A stretch of 64,000 bases of DNA, taken from positions 10,585,001 to 10,649,000 of the forward strand of contig NZ_JACHMI010000001.1 in NCBI RefSeq assembly GCF_014207985.1, in the 5' to 3' direction. Positions within the stretch are counted from its first letter, which is position 1. Each line of letters opens with the position of its first letter. Shown here one piece after another: positions 9,141 through 18,727 of the stretch. The DNA is from Nonomuraea rubra (GTDB lineage Bacteria > Actinomycetota > Actinomycetes > Streptosporangiales > Streptosporangiaceae). A program made the position numbers and the translations under genes. The notes beneath the pieces were generated by a model that did no database searches, was not told where the DNA came from, and saw only the letters and a program-made list of their open reading frames with translations.

Positions 9141-9431
9141 TCAGTAACGGGTGCGGCCGGGGCCGCGGTCGAGTCTCTTACGCCAGCAGGCCTGGTGCCA
9201 GTGGCGGCGCTCCTCGTCGCCGCCCGGCCAGTTGGGCCAGGCCACGAGGTGCGGCTGCCCGCTGCGGATCTCCTGGTCGCAGCCGGGGCACCGGTAGTTC
9301 TTGGTCGAGGAGGCGCCGGTGAGCATGCGCACCTTCCACTCCCCGTCGGGCCATTCCTCCACCTTGTCCAGGCCGGTCGGGAAGCCGAAAGGGCGGGAGG
9401 ACTCCCTCCGGCGGGCACGGCGAGGGCTCAT
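9141..9431 (-). CDS. Small zinc-motif protein, conserved in actinobacteria
   Basis: 96 aa from the ATG at 9431; the frame is open to 9521 but those extra residues look untranslated. A basic N-terminus ([12 protein letters not shown]) is followed by [17 protein letters not shown], then [21 protein letters not shown] and a C-terminal HWHQACW. The Cys-x2-Cys together with the His/Cys cluster suggests a single zinc-binding treble-clef-like fold. Homologous Streptomyces proteins are often labelled 'ATP/GTP-binding protein', but no P-loop is present here. It lies divergent to nucS and upstream of the hydrolase gene; the function is unknown. Confidence 0.65.
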   Translation of the reverse strand: MSPRRARRRESSRPFGFPTGLDKVEEWPDGEWKVRMLTGASSTKNYRCPGCDQEIRSGQPHLVAWPNWPGGDEERRHWHQACWRKRLDRGPGRTRY

Positions 9432-9535
9432 CGGCGGGGGAACCCGCTCGCGGCACCCCTCGTGCCAGGACAGACCAGACCCACCCGTTCGAACGCCATG
9501 CGTCCAGTTTTCCAGAGGCACTAAGGTGGACGGTC

Positions 9536-10198
9536 ATGCGGCTGGTCATCGCGCGATGCAGCGTGGATTACATCGGACGGCTCACGGCACACCTGCCGAT
9601 GGCGCCGAGGCTCGTCCTCATCAAGGCGGACGGCAGCGTGAGCATCCACGCTGACGACCGCGCCTTCAAGCCGCTCAACTGGATGAATCCGCCGTGCAAG
9701 CTCAAGGAGGACGGCGAGACCTGGACGGTCACCCACGGCAAGACCGGCGAGAAGCTGGTCCTGACCATGGCGGAGATCCTCCACGACTCCAGCCACGAGC
9801 TGGGGGTGGACCCCGGGCTGATCAAGGACGGCGTGGAGGCCCACCTCCAGGAGCTGCTCGCCGAGCACATCACGACGCTGGGCGAGGGCTATTCGCTGGT
9901 CCGGCGCGAGTACATGACGGCGATCGGGCCCGTGGACATCCTGTGCAGGGACGCCACGGGGGCGACGGTGGCGGTGGAGATCAAGCGGCGCGGTGAGATC
10001 GACGGCGTCGAGCAGCTCACGCGCTACCTGGAGCTGCTCAACCGCGATCCGCTGCTCTCCCCTGTGCGCGGGGTCTTCGCGGCTCAGGAGATCAAGCCCC
10101 AGGCCCGCGTGCTGGCCACCGACCGCGGCATCGACTGCGTGACGCTCGACTACGACGCCCTGCGCGGCATCGAGCCGGAGAATCCGACCCTCTTCTAG
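9536..10198 (+). CDS. nucS: Mismatch-specific endonuclease NucS (EndoMS)
   Basis: 220 aa, ATG at 9536 with AGGTGG 6 nt upstream. NucS cuts both strands at mismatches and gives non-canonical mismatch repair in actinobacteria, which lack MutS/MutL. The N-terminal DNA-binding domain (residues 1-115) is followed by a RecB-like nuclease core with D134 (GPVDIL) and E148-I-K150 ([17 protein letters not shown]). The protein ends in ENPTLF, resembling the short beta-clamp-binding tail of family members. Length and motifs are those of an intact enzyme. A terminator hairpin begins at its stop codon. Confidence 0.95.
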   Translation: MRLVIARCSVDYIGRLTAHLPMAPRLVLIKADGSVSIHADDRAFKPLNWMNPPCKLKEDGETWTVTHGKTGEKLVLTMAEILHDSSHELGVDPGLIKDGVEAHLQELLAEHITTLGEGYSLVRREYMTAIGPVDILCRDATGATVAVEIKRRGEIDGVEQLTRYLELLNRDPLLSPVRGVFAAQEIKPQARVLATDRGIDCVTLDYDALRGIEPENPTLF

Positions 10199-10233
10199 CC
10201 GTCTCCCCCTGGGCAGGGGTGGGGCGGCCTTTT
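10198..10233 (+). terminator. Terminator overlapping the nucS stop
   Basis: GCCG (10198-10201) and CCCCTG (10206-10211) pair with CAGGGG (10214-10219) and CGGC (10225-10228), with an imperfect middle, followed by CTTTT. It separates nucS from the dyad and promoter of the next operon. Confidence 0.6.
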
Positions 10234-10248
10234 CCGTACTCCCACATT

Positions 10249-10301
10249 CCAATGTTGACAGGTCATCGATGGACGTTTTACCTTCGACCTATCAACATTG
10301 G
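10249..10301 (+). promoter_or_regulatory. Long inverted repeat with consensus -35, candidate operator
   Basis: Left arm CCAATGTTGACAGGTC (10249-10264) and right arm GACCTATCAACATTGG (10286-10301) are complementary at 15 of 16 positions across a 21-nt spacer. The left arm contains a perfect -35 hexamer TTGACA (10255-10260); a convincing -10 was not found (TTACCT at 10278 is poor). The right arm runs into the ribosome-binding site (GGAGG at 10300-10304) of the carotenoid oxygenase gene. It could be a two-half-site operator or a leader hairpin masking the ribosome-binding site. Confidence 0.7.
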
Positions 10302-10308
10302 AGGATCG

Positions 10309-11603
<1,295 letters not shown>

Positions 11604-11607
<4 letters not shown>

Positions 11608-12161
11608 ACATCAGAGCCGCGGACTGGGAGCACGAGGCGGACGCGATCGGCGACGCGCTGGCCAGGGCGTTCCATGACGATCCGGTCATCCAGTGGCTGC
11701 TGCCCGGCGGGAAGGGGGTGGCCGCCATGTTCGTCGCGCTCGCCCGGCACGTCCACGCCATCACCGACGTGGCCGGCACCGCCGGTGCCGTCTCCGGCGT
11801 GGCCATCTGGGACCCGCCAGGCCACCGGCCCGACGAGGAGGCCGCCATCCCGGGCCTGATCGCCGCGATGGGGGATCGGGTGCCGTACGGGATGACGCTC
11901 GACGAGACGATGGCCGGGCACCGGCCCGAGCAGCCGCACTGGTACCTGGCGCAGCTCGGCACGGTGCCGGAGCTGCAGGGCACGGGCGTGGGCAGCGCCC
12001 TCATGCGGGAGGGGCTGGCCCGCTGCGACGCGCCGGTCTATCTGGAGAGCAGCAAGGAGTCGAACGTCCCGTTCTACGAGAGGCACGGTTTCCAGGTCAC
12101 CGAGCGCTTCACCCTGCCCGGCGGGCCGCCGGTATGGGGAATGTGGCGACCTGCCACCTGA
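11604..12161 (+). CDS. GNAT-family N-acetyltransferase
   Basis: 185 aa from GTG 11604, which overlaps the upstream TGA (GTGA) and has GGAGGAGG upstream. Visible GNAT elements are the acidic-aromatic N-terminus (ALARAFHDDPVIQWLLPG) and the acetyl-CoA loop QLGTVPELQGTGVGSALMREGL (Q/R-x2-G-x-G/A pattern as Q-G-T-G-V-G). The C-terminal segment YLESSKESNVPFYERHGFQVTERF is also typical. It belongs to the branch with a 'HWYLAQLGTVPE' core common in fungi and actinobacteria. Translational coupling to the oxygenase suggests a joint function, but the acceptor substrate is unknown. Confidence 0.85.
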
Positions 12162-12165
12162 TTCT

Positions 12166-12191
12166 GGTAAGTGACGCCTTACCGGATTATC
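12166..12191 (+). promoter_or_regulatory. Hairpin and TetR-operator-like half site before aldehyde dehydrogenase
   Basis: GGTAAG (12166-12171) and CTTACC (12178-12183) form a 6-bp dyad. Overlapping its end is CGGATTATC (12183-12191), which matches CGGATCATC of the perfect dyad in front of the tetR gene at 8 of 9 positions. It could be a second site for the same regulator. Confidence 0.4.
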
Positions 12192-12199
12192 GTGACGCC

Positions 12200-13672
12200 A
12201 TGACGACGCTGACGTTCGACTCACTCAACCCGGCGACCGGCGAGATCGTCGGCAGTCACCCCAAGCAGAGCCCCGACGCCGTGCACGAGGCGGTGGGCCG
12301 GGCCGAGGAGGCCGCCGCGTGGTGGGCTGCGCTCGGCCCGGCCGAGCGCAGGCGGCGGCTGCTCGACTACAAGGCGGTCCTCGCCCAGCACCTCAAGGAG
12401 CTGGCCACGCTCGTCCACCAGGAGACGGGCAAGCCGGAGGGTGACGCCACGCTGGAGCTCGTGCTCGCCCTCACGCACCTCGACTGGGCCGCGCGCAACG
12501 CCCAGAAGGTGCTCGGCCGCCGCCGGGTGGCCACCGGCATGATCGGCCTCAACCTGGCCGCCACGCTGGAGTACCTCCCCCTCGGCGTCGTCGGCGTCAT
12601 CGGCCCGTGGAACTACCCGGTCTTCACCCCCATGGGCTCCATCGCGTACGCGCTGGCGGCCGGCAACGCGGTCGTCTTCAAGCCCAGCGAGCTGACCCCC
12701 GGCGTCGGTGTCCGGCTGGCCAAGCTCTTCGAGGAGTCGGTGCCCGAGCACCCGGTGTTCCAGACCGTGACGGGGCTGGGCGAGACCGGCGCGGCGCTGG
12801 CGGCCGACCCCCGGGTCAAGAAGATCGCCTTCACCGGCTCCACCGCCACCGCCAAGAGGGTCATGGCGGCCTGCGCCGAGAACCTCACGCCGATCGTGGC
12901 CGAGTGCGGCGGCAAGGACGCGTTCATCGTGGACGCCGACGCCGATCTCGCGGCCGCCGCCGACGCCTGCCTGTGGGGCGCGATGGCCAACGCCGGGCAG
13001 ACCTGTGTCGGCGTCGAGCGGGTCTACGTCGTGGACGCCGTCTATGAAAGTTTCATGCGCGAGCTGTCCGAGCGGGTGACGAAGGTGAAGGCCGGCGAGC
13101 AGTACGGGCCGATCACCATGCCGGGCCAGGTGGAGATCATCAAGCGGCACATCGACGACGCCACGAAGGCGGGCAAGGTGATCGCGGGCGGGCCGGACTC
13201 CGTGCGGGCGCCGTACGTCGATCCGGTGATCGTCGAGGACGTGCCGGAGGACTCGCCCGCCGTACGCGAGGAGACGTTCGGCCCCACCATCACGGTGCGC
13301 CGCACGCGCGACGCGCAGGAGGCGTTGTCGCTGGCCAACGCGTCGGCGTACGGGCTGGGCGGCACGATCTTCAGCCGGAACGCGCGCCGCGCGACGGAGC
13401 TGGCACGCCTCATGCGCAGCGGGATGACCGCGATCAACTCCGTCATCTCGTTCGCCGGAGTGCCCGCGCTGCCCTTCGGCGGGATCGGCGATTCCGGGTT
13501 CGGCAGGATCCACGGGGCCGACGGGCTGCGCGAGTTCGCCCGCTCGAAGGCGATCGCCAGGCAGCGCTTCGCGATGCCCGGGATGAACCTGACATCGTTC
13601 AATCGGGGGCCCGCGGAGCTTGAGCGACTGGTCAGACTCGTCACGTTCTTGCACGGCCGACGTAAAAGATAA
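12200..13672 (+). CDS. NAD(P)-dependent aldehyde dehydrogenase
   Basis: 490 aa from ATG 12200; the frame is open further upstream but only inside the GNAT gene. It shows the full ALDH superfamily pattern: WNYP near residue 137 and KPSE for cofactor binding, FTGST, catalytic glutamate E235 (VAECGGKD) and nucleophile C269 (GQTCVG). EETFGP and LPFGGIGDSGFGR appear in the C-terminal domain. A basic tail ends in HGRRKR. It oxidises an aldehyde to the acid. Its position 38 nt after the oxygenase-GNAT pair suggests it handles the aldehyde cleavage product. The subfamily resembles succinate-semialdehyde or benzaldehyde dehydrogenases, and the substrate is not resolved. Confidence 0.9.
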   Translation: MTTLTFDSLNPATGEIVGSHPKQSPDAVHEAVGRAEEAAAWWAALGPAERRRRLLDYKAVLAQHLKELATLVHQETGKPEGDATLELVLALTHLDWAARNAQKVLGRRRVATGMIGLNLAATLEYLPLGVVGVIGPWNYPVFTPMGSIAYALAAGNAVVFKPSELTPGVGVRLAKLFEESVPEHPVFQTVTGLGETGAALAADPRVKKIAFTGSTATAKRVMAACAENLTPIVAECGGKDAFIVDADADLAAAADACLWGAMANAGQTCVGVERVYVVDAVYESFMRELSERVTKVKAGEQYGPITMPGQVEIIKRHIDDATKAGKVIAGGPDSVRAPYVDPVIVEDVPEDSPAVREETFGPTITVRRTRDAQEALSLANASAYGLGGTIFSRNARRATELARLMRSGMTAINSVISFAGVPALPFGGIGDSGFGRIHGADGLREFARSKAIARQRFAMPGMNLTSFNRGPAELERLVRLVTFLHGRRKR

Positions 13673-13692
13673 TCTTCTTACCCTTTCCCTTA

Positions 13693-13712
13693 ACGGATCA
13701 TCCGTCCATAAT
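13693..13712 (+). promoter_or_regulatory. Perfect dyad and -10 in the tetR promoter
   Basis: ACGGAT-C-ATCCGT (13693-13705) is a perfect 13-bp dyad, immediately followed by a -10-like CATAAT (13707-13712). An operator just upstream of the -10 fits autoregulation by the adjacent TetR protein. No clear -35 was seen. Confidence 0.6.
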
Positions 13713-13735
13713 TGTGTGCTCTGGGGGCCACGATC

Positions 13736-14359
13736 ATGTTGGACGGGTGGAATGTGAACCGGTCTTACCGGGGAATGTCGGCTGAGCAAAGGCTGGCAGA
13801 CAGACGCGAGCGGCTGATGACGGCCGCGTACACGCTATACGCGAAGCCGGGTTTCACGGCGACGACCATCGAAAGGCTGTGCTCGGAGGCCAGGATCTCC
13901 AACCGGGCCTTCTACGAATGTTTCGGCGGACGCGAGGAGCTGCTCCAGGCGTTACACGAGCGCTGCGTGGAGGAAAGCCTCTCGGTCGTCGCCAAGGCGC
14001 TGGAGGAGGCCCCCGACACGCTTGACGGGAGAGTCAAGGCCGGGATTCGCGCCTATATCGAGTTCACCACGGCCGACTGGCGGCGGGCCCGGATCATGCA
14101 CGTCGAGGTGCGCAGATCGGGAGACGTCCTGACACTCTCCCGTCAGCGCGCGGTGGCGGCGTTCGCCCGGCTGGTCGAGGAGGCGTCCGCCGATTTCCCG
14201 CTCGGCGCCGAGTTGAATCGGCGCCTGGTGGCACTCGGAGTAATTGGGGCGTTACAAGAGTTGCTCATCGAATGGCTGCTCTCCGAGGAGCAGCCGGACA
14301 TCGACGAACTCGTCGCGGTCGCCGTCCACATCTTCAATCAGAGCCTCGGCACCGGCTGA
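13736..14359 (+). CDS. TetR/AcrR-family transcriptional regulator
   Basis: 207 aa from ATG 13736, with GGGGG 8 nt upstream; a TTG at 13712 and an ATG at 13775 are alternatives. The N-terminal TetR helix-turn-helix is clear: AAYTLYAKPGFTATTIERLCSEARISNRAFYECFGGREELL, where the usual STLY-x-HF recognition helix is NRAFYECF. The C-terminal ligand domain (about residues 75-207) is helical with no assignable ligand. It lies just downstream of the aldehyde dehydrogenase and has a perfect dyad in its own promoter. It probably represses itself and perhaps the upstream aldehyde dehydrogenase unit. Confidence 0.9.
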   Translation: MLDGWNVNRSYRGMSAEQRLADRRERLMTAAYTLYAKPGFTATTIERLCSEARISNRAFYECFGGREELLQALHERCVEESLSVVAKALEEAPDTLDGRVKAGIRAYIEFTTADWRRARIMHVEVRRSGDVLTLSRQRAVAAFARLVEEASADFPLGAELNRRLVALGVIGALQELLIEWLLSEEQPDIDELVAVAVHIFNQSLGTG

Positions 14360-14438
14360 ACGGGTAATCCACCGGTCATTCATCGGGCGTTTAGCGGAGT
14401 CGGTCAACCGAAATCTACATTTTGTCTAAGTATGGAAA

Positions 14439-14468
14439 GAGCGGGCAACGGCTGATCGTCGCCCGCTC
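14439..14468 (-). terminator. Terminator for the STAS/kinase/ABC operon
   Basis: GAGCGGGC (14439-14446) pairs exactly with GCCCGCTC (14461-14468), with an extra ACG/CGT inside. Read on the minus strand it is followed by TTTCC, 12 nt beyond the STAS gene stop. Confidence 0.65.
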
Positions 14469-14480
14469 GGATATGTCACC

Positions 14481-14798
14481 TCAGGCCACCGCGGCCGCCG
14501 GAGCCTCCACGTGCAGCACCCGATTCAGCCGGGTCACCGCGAGTATCCGCATGATCCTCGGTGGCACCCCCCGAAGAACGAGTCGGCGCTCGACGCTCAG
14601 CGCGCGCCTGTGCGCCCCCACGAGCACGCCGAGACCGGTGGCGTCGATCATCTCCAGCTTGGAGAGATCCAGGATCAGATCGCCCTCACCGGAGTCGAGC
14701 GCCTTGTGCAGGCGCTCGCGCACTCCGGCCGACGTGCCGGCGTCGAGCCGGTTCCCGATCCGCACCACCTGGGCACCCGGCTTGCCCCGGACGCGCAT
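14481..14798 (-). CDS. STAS-domain anti-sigma factor antagonist-like protein
   Basis: 105 aa, ATG 14798 with GGAGGTGG upstream. A single STAS domain of SpoIIAA/BldG size: VVRIGNRLDAGTS, then DLILDLSKLEMIDATGLGVLVGAHRRA. The residue that is normally the phosphorylated serine (D-S-S-G-L-G) is threonine here, T54. In the family an unphosphorylated antagonist binds an anti-sigma kinase and releases a sigma factor. No anti-sigma kinase is adjacent; the gene is the last of an operon with an ABC exporter and a NarL-type kinase, 40 nt after the kinase. Confidence 0.8.
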   Translation of the reverse strand: MRVRGKPGAQVVRIGNRLDAGTSAGVRERLHKALDSGEGDLILDLSKLEMIDATGLGVLVGAHRRALSVERRLVLRGVPPRIMRILAVTRLNRVLHVEAPAAAVA

Positions 14799-14838
14799 GC
14801 CACCTCCTCAGTCACGTATGCGCATACGTACTACTCCC

Positions 14839-16005
14839 CTACCCCGTCAGCGGCAATGACACGACAGCCACGAGCAGGAACTGCCCGTCGGCCGTCGGGG
14901 TCGCCCTCATCTCGCCGCCCACGGCCGCCAGCCGCTCGCCCATGCCCGCCAGGCCGCTCCCCAGGTCCACCGCCTGCCGGCGGGCCACGCCGTCGTTGCG
15001 CACGACGAGCTCGGCCTCCTGCTCGGTGAAGCGGATGGAGATCTCGCAGAACGTCGCGGTGCTGTGCTTGAGCACGTTCGTCACCGCCTCGCGCACGGCG
15101 TAGGCGAACACCGGGGCCACGCCGGAGGGCAGGTCACGATAGGGCAGGAGAACCTCGCAGCGGACCCCCGCCGCTTCGAGCACACCTTTCACGCTATTCA
15201 CCTCGGCGGCCAAGTCAAGCTCGCGGTAGCCGCGCACGGCCTGGCGCAGCTCCTTGAGCGCCTTCCTGGTCAGCGCGTTCACCTCGCTCATCTCGGCTCT
15301 GGCCGCGTCCGCGTCCACGTCCGACAGCCGTACGGCCAGCTCGGTCTTGACCGCGATGGCCGAGAGCTGGTGCCCCACGAGGTCGTGCAGGTCCCTGGCG
15401 AAGCGCAGCCGCTCCTCGGCCAGGGCCAGCTTCGTGTGCGCCTCACGGCCCTTGTGCGCCTCCTCCGTCAGCATCCAGGTCCAGACCCACAACCTGTTGG
15501 ACGGCGGCACGATCGCGCACAGGACCCCGTACATCAGCGCGTTGACGAACAGCACCTCGTCGAACGCCAGGTCCAGCCCGACGGTGAACAGGCCGTCCCG
15601 CCAGGTCGCGGTCGCCGCCGCCACGCCGAACAGCCACGTGCCCGCCGCGATCAGCAGCGAGGCGAGCCGGGTGATGTTCAGCGTGGCGATGGACAGCCAC
15701 GCCACGAGGATGAAGCCCCAGGAGGCCAGGTCGGGCCCGCCCAGGAGAGCCGTGGCACACGCGAGGACCGCCGCCACCACCACCAGCCTGGTGGGGTAAC
15801 GGCGGTCCATCAGCTCGCGGATGATGCGCGGGCACAGCCAGGTGAACGCGGCCGCGGCGGCCAGGGCGGGCACGGTACGCCACCAGTTGAGCAGCCCCGC
15901 GTCCAGCCTGGCGCCGAAGTTGACGACGATGACCACCCAGGTGGCGGCGATCCCTGATATCAGGACGTGCCAGGTGTAGCGCCGTGCCCGTTCGATCTCA
16001 TTCAT
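14839..16005 (-). CDS. NarL-type sensor histidine kinase (no adjacent response regulator)
   Basis: 388 aa, ATG 16005 directly abutting the permease stop (TAGATG). Five to six hydrophobic segments occupy residues 10-165 with no large extracellular loop, as in DesK-like intramembrane sensors. The dimerisation/phosphoacceptor HisKA_3 motif is RFARDLHDLVGHQLSAIAVKTELA near residue 200. The HATPase domain shows REAVTNVLKHS (N box) and LGSGLAGMGERLAAVGG (G box). Co-transcription with the Nat-type exporter suggests it senses membrane stress or an exported substrate. Its cognate regulator is not in this operon. Confidence 0.85.
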   Translation of the reverse strand: MNEIERARRYTWHVLISGIAATWVVIVVNFGARLDAGLLNWWRTVPALAAAAAFTWLCPRIIRELMDRRYPTRLVVVAAVLACATALLGGPDLASWGFILVAWLSIATLNITRLASLLIAAGTWLFGVAAATATWRDGLFTVGLDLAFDEVLFVNALMYGVLCAIVPPSNRLWVWTWMLTEEAHKGREAHTKLALAEERLRFARDLHDLVGHQLSAIAVKTELAVRLSDVDADAARAEMSEVNALTRKALKELRQAVRGYRELDLAAEVNSVKGVLEAAGVRCEVLLPYRDLPSGVAPVFAYAVREAVTNVLKHSTATFCEISIRFTEQEAELVVRNDGVARRQAVDLGSGLAGMGERLAAVGGEMRATPTADGQFLLVAVVSLPLTG

Positions 16006-17115
16006 CTACCGGCTGCGCAGCACTTCGCCGAACTTCAGCCGCGCCCCCGTCCGCAGCACCGCCCGCTCGTACACCGTGGCGCCGAGCCTGAGCACCACCA
16101 GCACGGCCAGCAACATCGCCACCATCGAGGCGCCCACCTGCCACATGGGCACCTCGGTCGCGGCCATCCGCACCGGCATGACCATGGAGGAGAACGGCGG
16201 GACGTACGACAGGACCGTGGCCAGCGTGCCCGTGGGCTCGTTGGTGACGTAGAACGACACGAAGTAGGTCGCCATGATCATCATGGTGAGCGGCGTCAGC
16301 ACGGTGTTCACCTCCTCCTGGCGGGAGACCAGCGAGGCGAACGCCGCCGACAGCGTGGCGAAGAAGGCGTACCCGAGCACGAACCACACCACCACCGCGA
16401 CCACCAGCCCCACCATGCCCGGCGGGAAGTCGGCGGCCAGGCCGGAGACGGACGAGGCGGCCAGGCCGATCACCAGGATCGTGACCAGGTTGATCAGGCC
16501 GAGCACGCCCAGCCCGAGGATCTTGCCGCCGAGCAGCTGCCACGGCCGCACCGAGGCGAGCAGGATCTCCACGATCCGGCTGCCCTTCTCCTCGACCACC
16601 CCCATGGCCACCATCACGATCTGCCCCATGAGCAGCATGAACAGCAGCAGCACGAGCACGGTGGCGATGCCCTGGCGCGCGGCCTCGTACCGGGTGTCGG
16701 CGCCCACGGACTGCATCTCCAGCGGCGGGATGGCCACCCCTGCGGCGCCCAGCTTGAACTCGCGGCTGACGCTCTGCAGCAGCACCCCGAGCTCGGTCTG
16801 GATCTCCCCGTCGGTGAGCACCCTGCGGTCGTCGACCAGTGCCGCGTCCAGGTCGCCGTCGAGCACGGCCTGCCTGGCCGCCGCCTCGTCGGCGAACTTG
16901 CGCCACTCGAACTCGATCTCGGGTGCGGCGGCGTGCAGCGGGAGCTGCTGGGAGTTGACCAGGCCGATGGTGTAGGTGTCGCCCTGGTTCATGATCCTGG
17001 GCAGGAAGGACACCGCCGCCACCAGCAGCGCCGTGACGAGCAGGCCGATCACGAACGCCCTGGTCCTGACCTGCGTGCTGATCTCGCGCCGGGCGACCAG
17101 CCACAATCCGTTCAC
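16006..17115 (-). CDS. ABC-2 type transporter permease (NatB-like)
   Basis: 369 aa from GTG 17115, overlapping the ATPase stop (GTGA), with AAGGAGG 7 nt upstream. The first membrane span (FVIGLLVTALLVAAVSFL) is near residue 20. A large extracytoplasmic domain spans about 45-180, then five to six spans (VLVLLLFMLLMGQIVMVAMGVVEEKGSRIVEILLAS and following). The EEKGSRIVEILLAS motif is diagnostic of the NatB/YhaP ABC-2 branch, which exports Na+ or small molecules. It forms a transporter with the upstream ATPase. Confidence 0.9.
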   Translation of the reverse strand: MNGLWLVARREISTQVRTRAFVIGLLVTALLVAAVSFLPRIMNQGDTYTIGLVNSQQLPLHAAAPEIEFEWRKFADEAAARQAVLDGDLDAALVDDRRVLTDGEIQTELGVLLQSVSREFKLGAAGVAIPPLEMQSVGADTRYEAARQGIATVLVLLLFMLLMGQIVMVAMGVVEEKGSRIVEILLASVRPWQLLGGKILGLGVLGLINLVTILVIGLAASSVSGLAADFPPGMVGLVVAVVVWFVLGYAFFATLSAAFASLVSRQEEVNTVLTPLTMMIMATYFVSFYVTNEPTGTLATVLSYVPPFSSMVMPVRMAATEVPMWQVGASMVAMLLAVLVVLRLGATVYERAVLRTGARLKFGEVLRSR

Positions 17116-18008
17116 GCCACGGCCTCCTTGAAGATCTCGGTGAGGGACGGCCGCTCGACGCCGAAGTGCTCGACGTGGCCGGCCTTCATGGCGCGGCGCA
17201 GGATCTCCTGGTCGTCGCCCTCGTTCGTCATCAGAACGTGCCTGTCGCCCTGCACGGTCACCGTGCCGGGCAGGCCGTCGGCCCAGCCAGGGGCGGGCTC
17301 GCGGACGACCACGCGCAGCGTGTCGCTCTCGGCGGCCCGCAGCCCGGCCACCGTGCCCGAGGCCACCATCCGGCCCCCGGAGACGATGCCCACGGAGTCG
17401 CACAGCCGCTCGACGAGCTCGAGCTGGTGGCTGGAGAAGATCACCGGCACGCCGCCCCTGCACCGCTCCTGCAGCACCGTGGCCAGCGCGTCCACCGCGA
17501 TCGGGTCCAGGCCCGAGAACGGCTCGTCGAGGATCAGCAGCTCGGGGTCGTGCACCAGCGCCACGGCGAGCTGCACGCGCTGCTGGTTGCCCAGCGAGAG
17601 CGCCTGCACCATGTCGTCCCTGCGCTCGGTCAGCCCGAGCCGCTCCAGCAGGTCGCCGGTGGCCTTCTTGGCAGCCTGCGTGCCCAGCCCGTGCAGGCGG
17701 CCGAAGTACTCGATCTGCTCGGCGACCCGCATCTTCTGGTACAGGCCACGCTCCTCGGGCATGTACCCGAACCGCTGGCGGTCGTCGTAGCCGAGTGGCC
17801 TGTCCTGCCAGCTCACCGAGCCGGAGTCCGCCTGGAGCACGCCCATCACGATGCGCATCGTCGTGGTCTTGCCCGCGCCGTTCGCGCCGACGAAGCCGAA
17901 CATCTCACCCGGGCGTACCGTGAAGCTGATCCCATCGAGGGCGACCTTGCCGCCGGGGGCGTCGGGGCCGCCCGCGAAACGCTTGCGCAGCTCGCTGATC
18001 TCGAGCAT
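17112..18008 (-). CDS. ABC transporter ATP-binding protein (NatA-like)
   Basis: 298 aa from ATG 18008 with AAGGAGAT upstream; the frame to 18035 adds nine residues lying over that site. Walker A GANGAGKTT at residues 41-49, a Q-loop region, signature LSLGNQQRVQLA, Walker B LLILDEPFSGLDP and H-loop SSHQ are all intact. The signature is LSLGNQ rather than LSGGQ, which is normal for this branch. The C-terminal 70 residues form the DUF4162-like domain of NatA/YhaQ. It energises the permease encoded by the overlapping downstream gene. Confidence 0.92.
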   Translation of the reverse strand: MLEISELRKRFAGGPDAPGGKVALDGISFTVRPGEMFGFVGANGAGKTTTMRIVMGVLQADSGSVSWQDRPLGYDDRQRFGYMPEERGLYQKMRVAEQIEYFGRLHGLGTQAAKKATGDLLERLGLTERRDDMVQALSLGNQQRVQLAVALVHDPELLILDEPFSGLDPIAVDALATVLQERCRGGVPVIFSSHQLELVERLCDSVGIVSGGRMVASGTVAGLRAAESDTLRVVVREPAPGWADGLPGTVTVQGDRHVLMTNEGDDQEILRRAMKAGHVEHFGVERPSLTEIFKEAVA

Positions 18009-18135
18009 CAGGTCATCTCCTTCGTCATGGGTCAATAGTGGCTTCAGTCGGGTTCGCCCAGGTAGTCGTGGAAATCACCGGCCCGATGTGGATCCCGCGG
18101 AGGATTCGGATGACATTTGTCACTACGCTGAAACC

Positions 18136-18726
18136 ATGACGCGCGCGGACAAGGACAAGCCTGTCGTTCTCTCCCATATCTACACCCGGGGCGGAGACGA
18201 CGGCACGACAGCGCTGGTCGACATGAGCCGCACCTCGAAGACCGACTCCCGGCTCGCGGCCTACGCCGACGTCGAGGAGGCCAACGCCCACCTGGGCCTG
18301 GCGCTGTCCCACGGCACGTTCCCCGAGGACCTGGCGCAGTGCCTGGTCCGCGTCCAGAACGAGCTCTTCGACCTGGGGGCCGACCTGGCCACACCGGTCG
18401 TCCCGGAGCCGGAGTTCCCGCCGCTGCGGGTGGAGCAGGCCTACATCGACCGGCTGGAGGAGCAGATCGACCGCTTCAACGCCGATCTCACGCCGCTACG
18501 CAGCTTCATCCTGCCGGGCGGCGACCCCGCCACGGCGGCCCTGCACGTGGCCCGGGTCACGGTACGCAGGGCGGAGCGTACGACCTGGGCGGCCCTGGAG
18601 GCCCACGACGACATGAACCCGTTGACGGCCAAGTACCTCAACCGGCTGTCGGACCTGCTGTTCGTCGCCTGCCGCGTGGCTCACGCCGGCGACGAGCCGC
18701 TCTGGAAGCCCGGCGGCACCCGCTGA
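18136..18726 (+). CDS. Cob(I)yrinic acid a,c-diamide adenosyltransferase, PduO type
   Basis: 196 aa from ATG 18136. The ATP-binding N-terminus IYTRGGDDGTTAL lies at residues 15-27, DSRLAAYADVEEANAHLG follows (conserved acidic/Asn core), and FILPGG and RRAER signatures are in the C-terminal half. The enzyme transfers the adenosyl group of ATP to cob(I)alamin, making adenosylcobalamin for mutases and reductases. No other cobalamin genes or riboswitch are seen. Its stop is 1 nt from the stop of the convergent DUF2550 gene. Confidence 0.92.
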   Translation: MTRADKDKPVVLSHIYTRGGDDGTTALVDMSRTSKTDSRLAAYADVEEANAHLGLALSHGTFPEDLAQCLVRVQNELFDLGADLATPVVPEPEFPPLRVEQAYIDRLEEQIDRFNADLTPLRSFILPGGDPATAALHVARVTVRRAERTTWAALEAHDDMNPLTAKYLNRLSDLLFVACRVAHAGDEPLWKPGGTR

Positions 18727-18727
18727 C

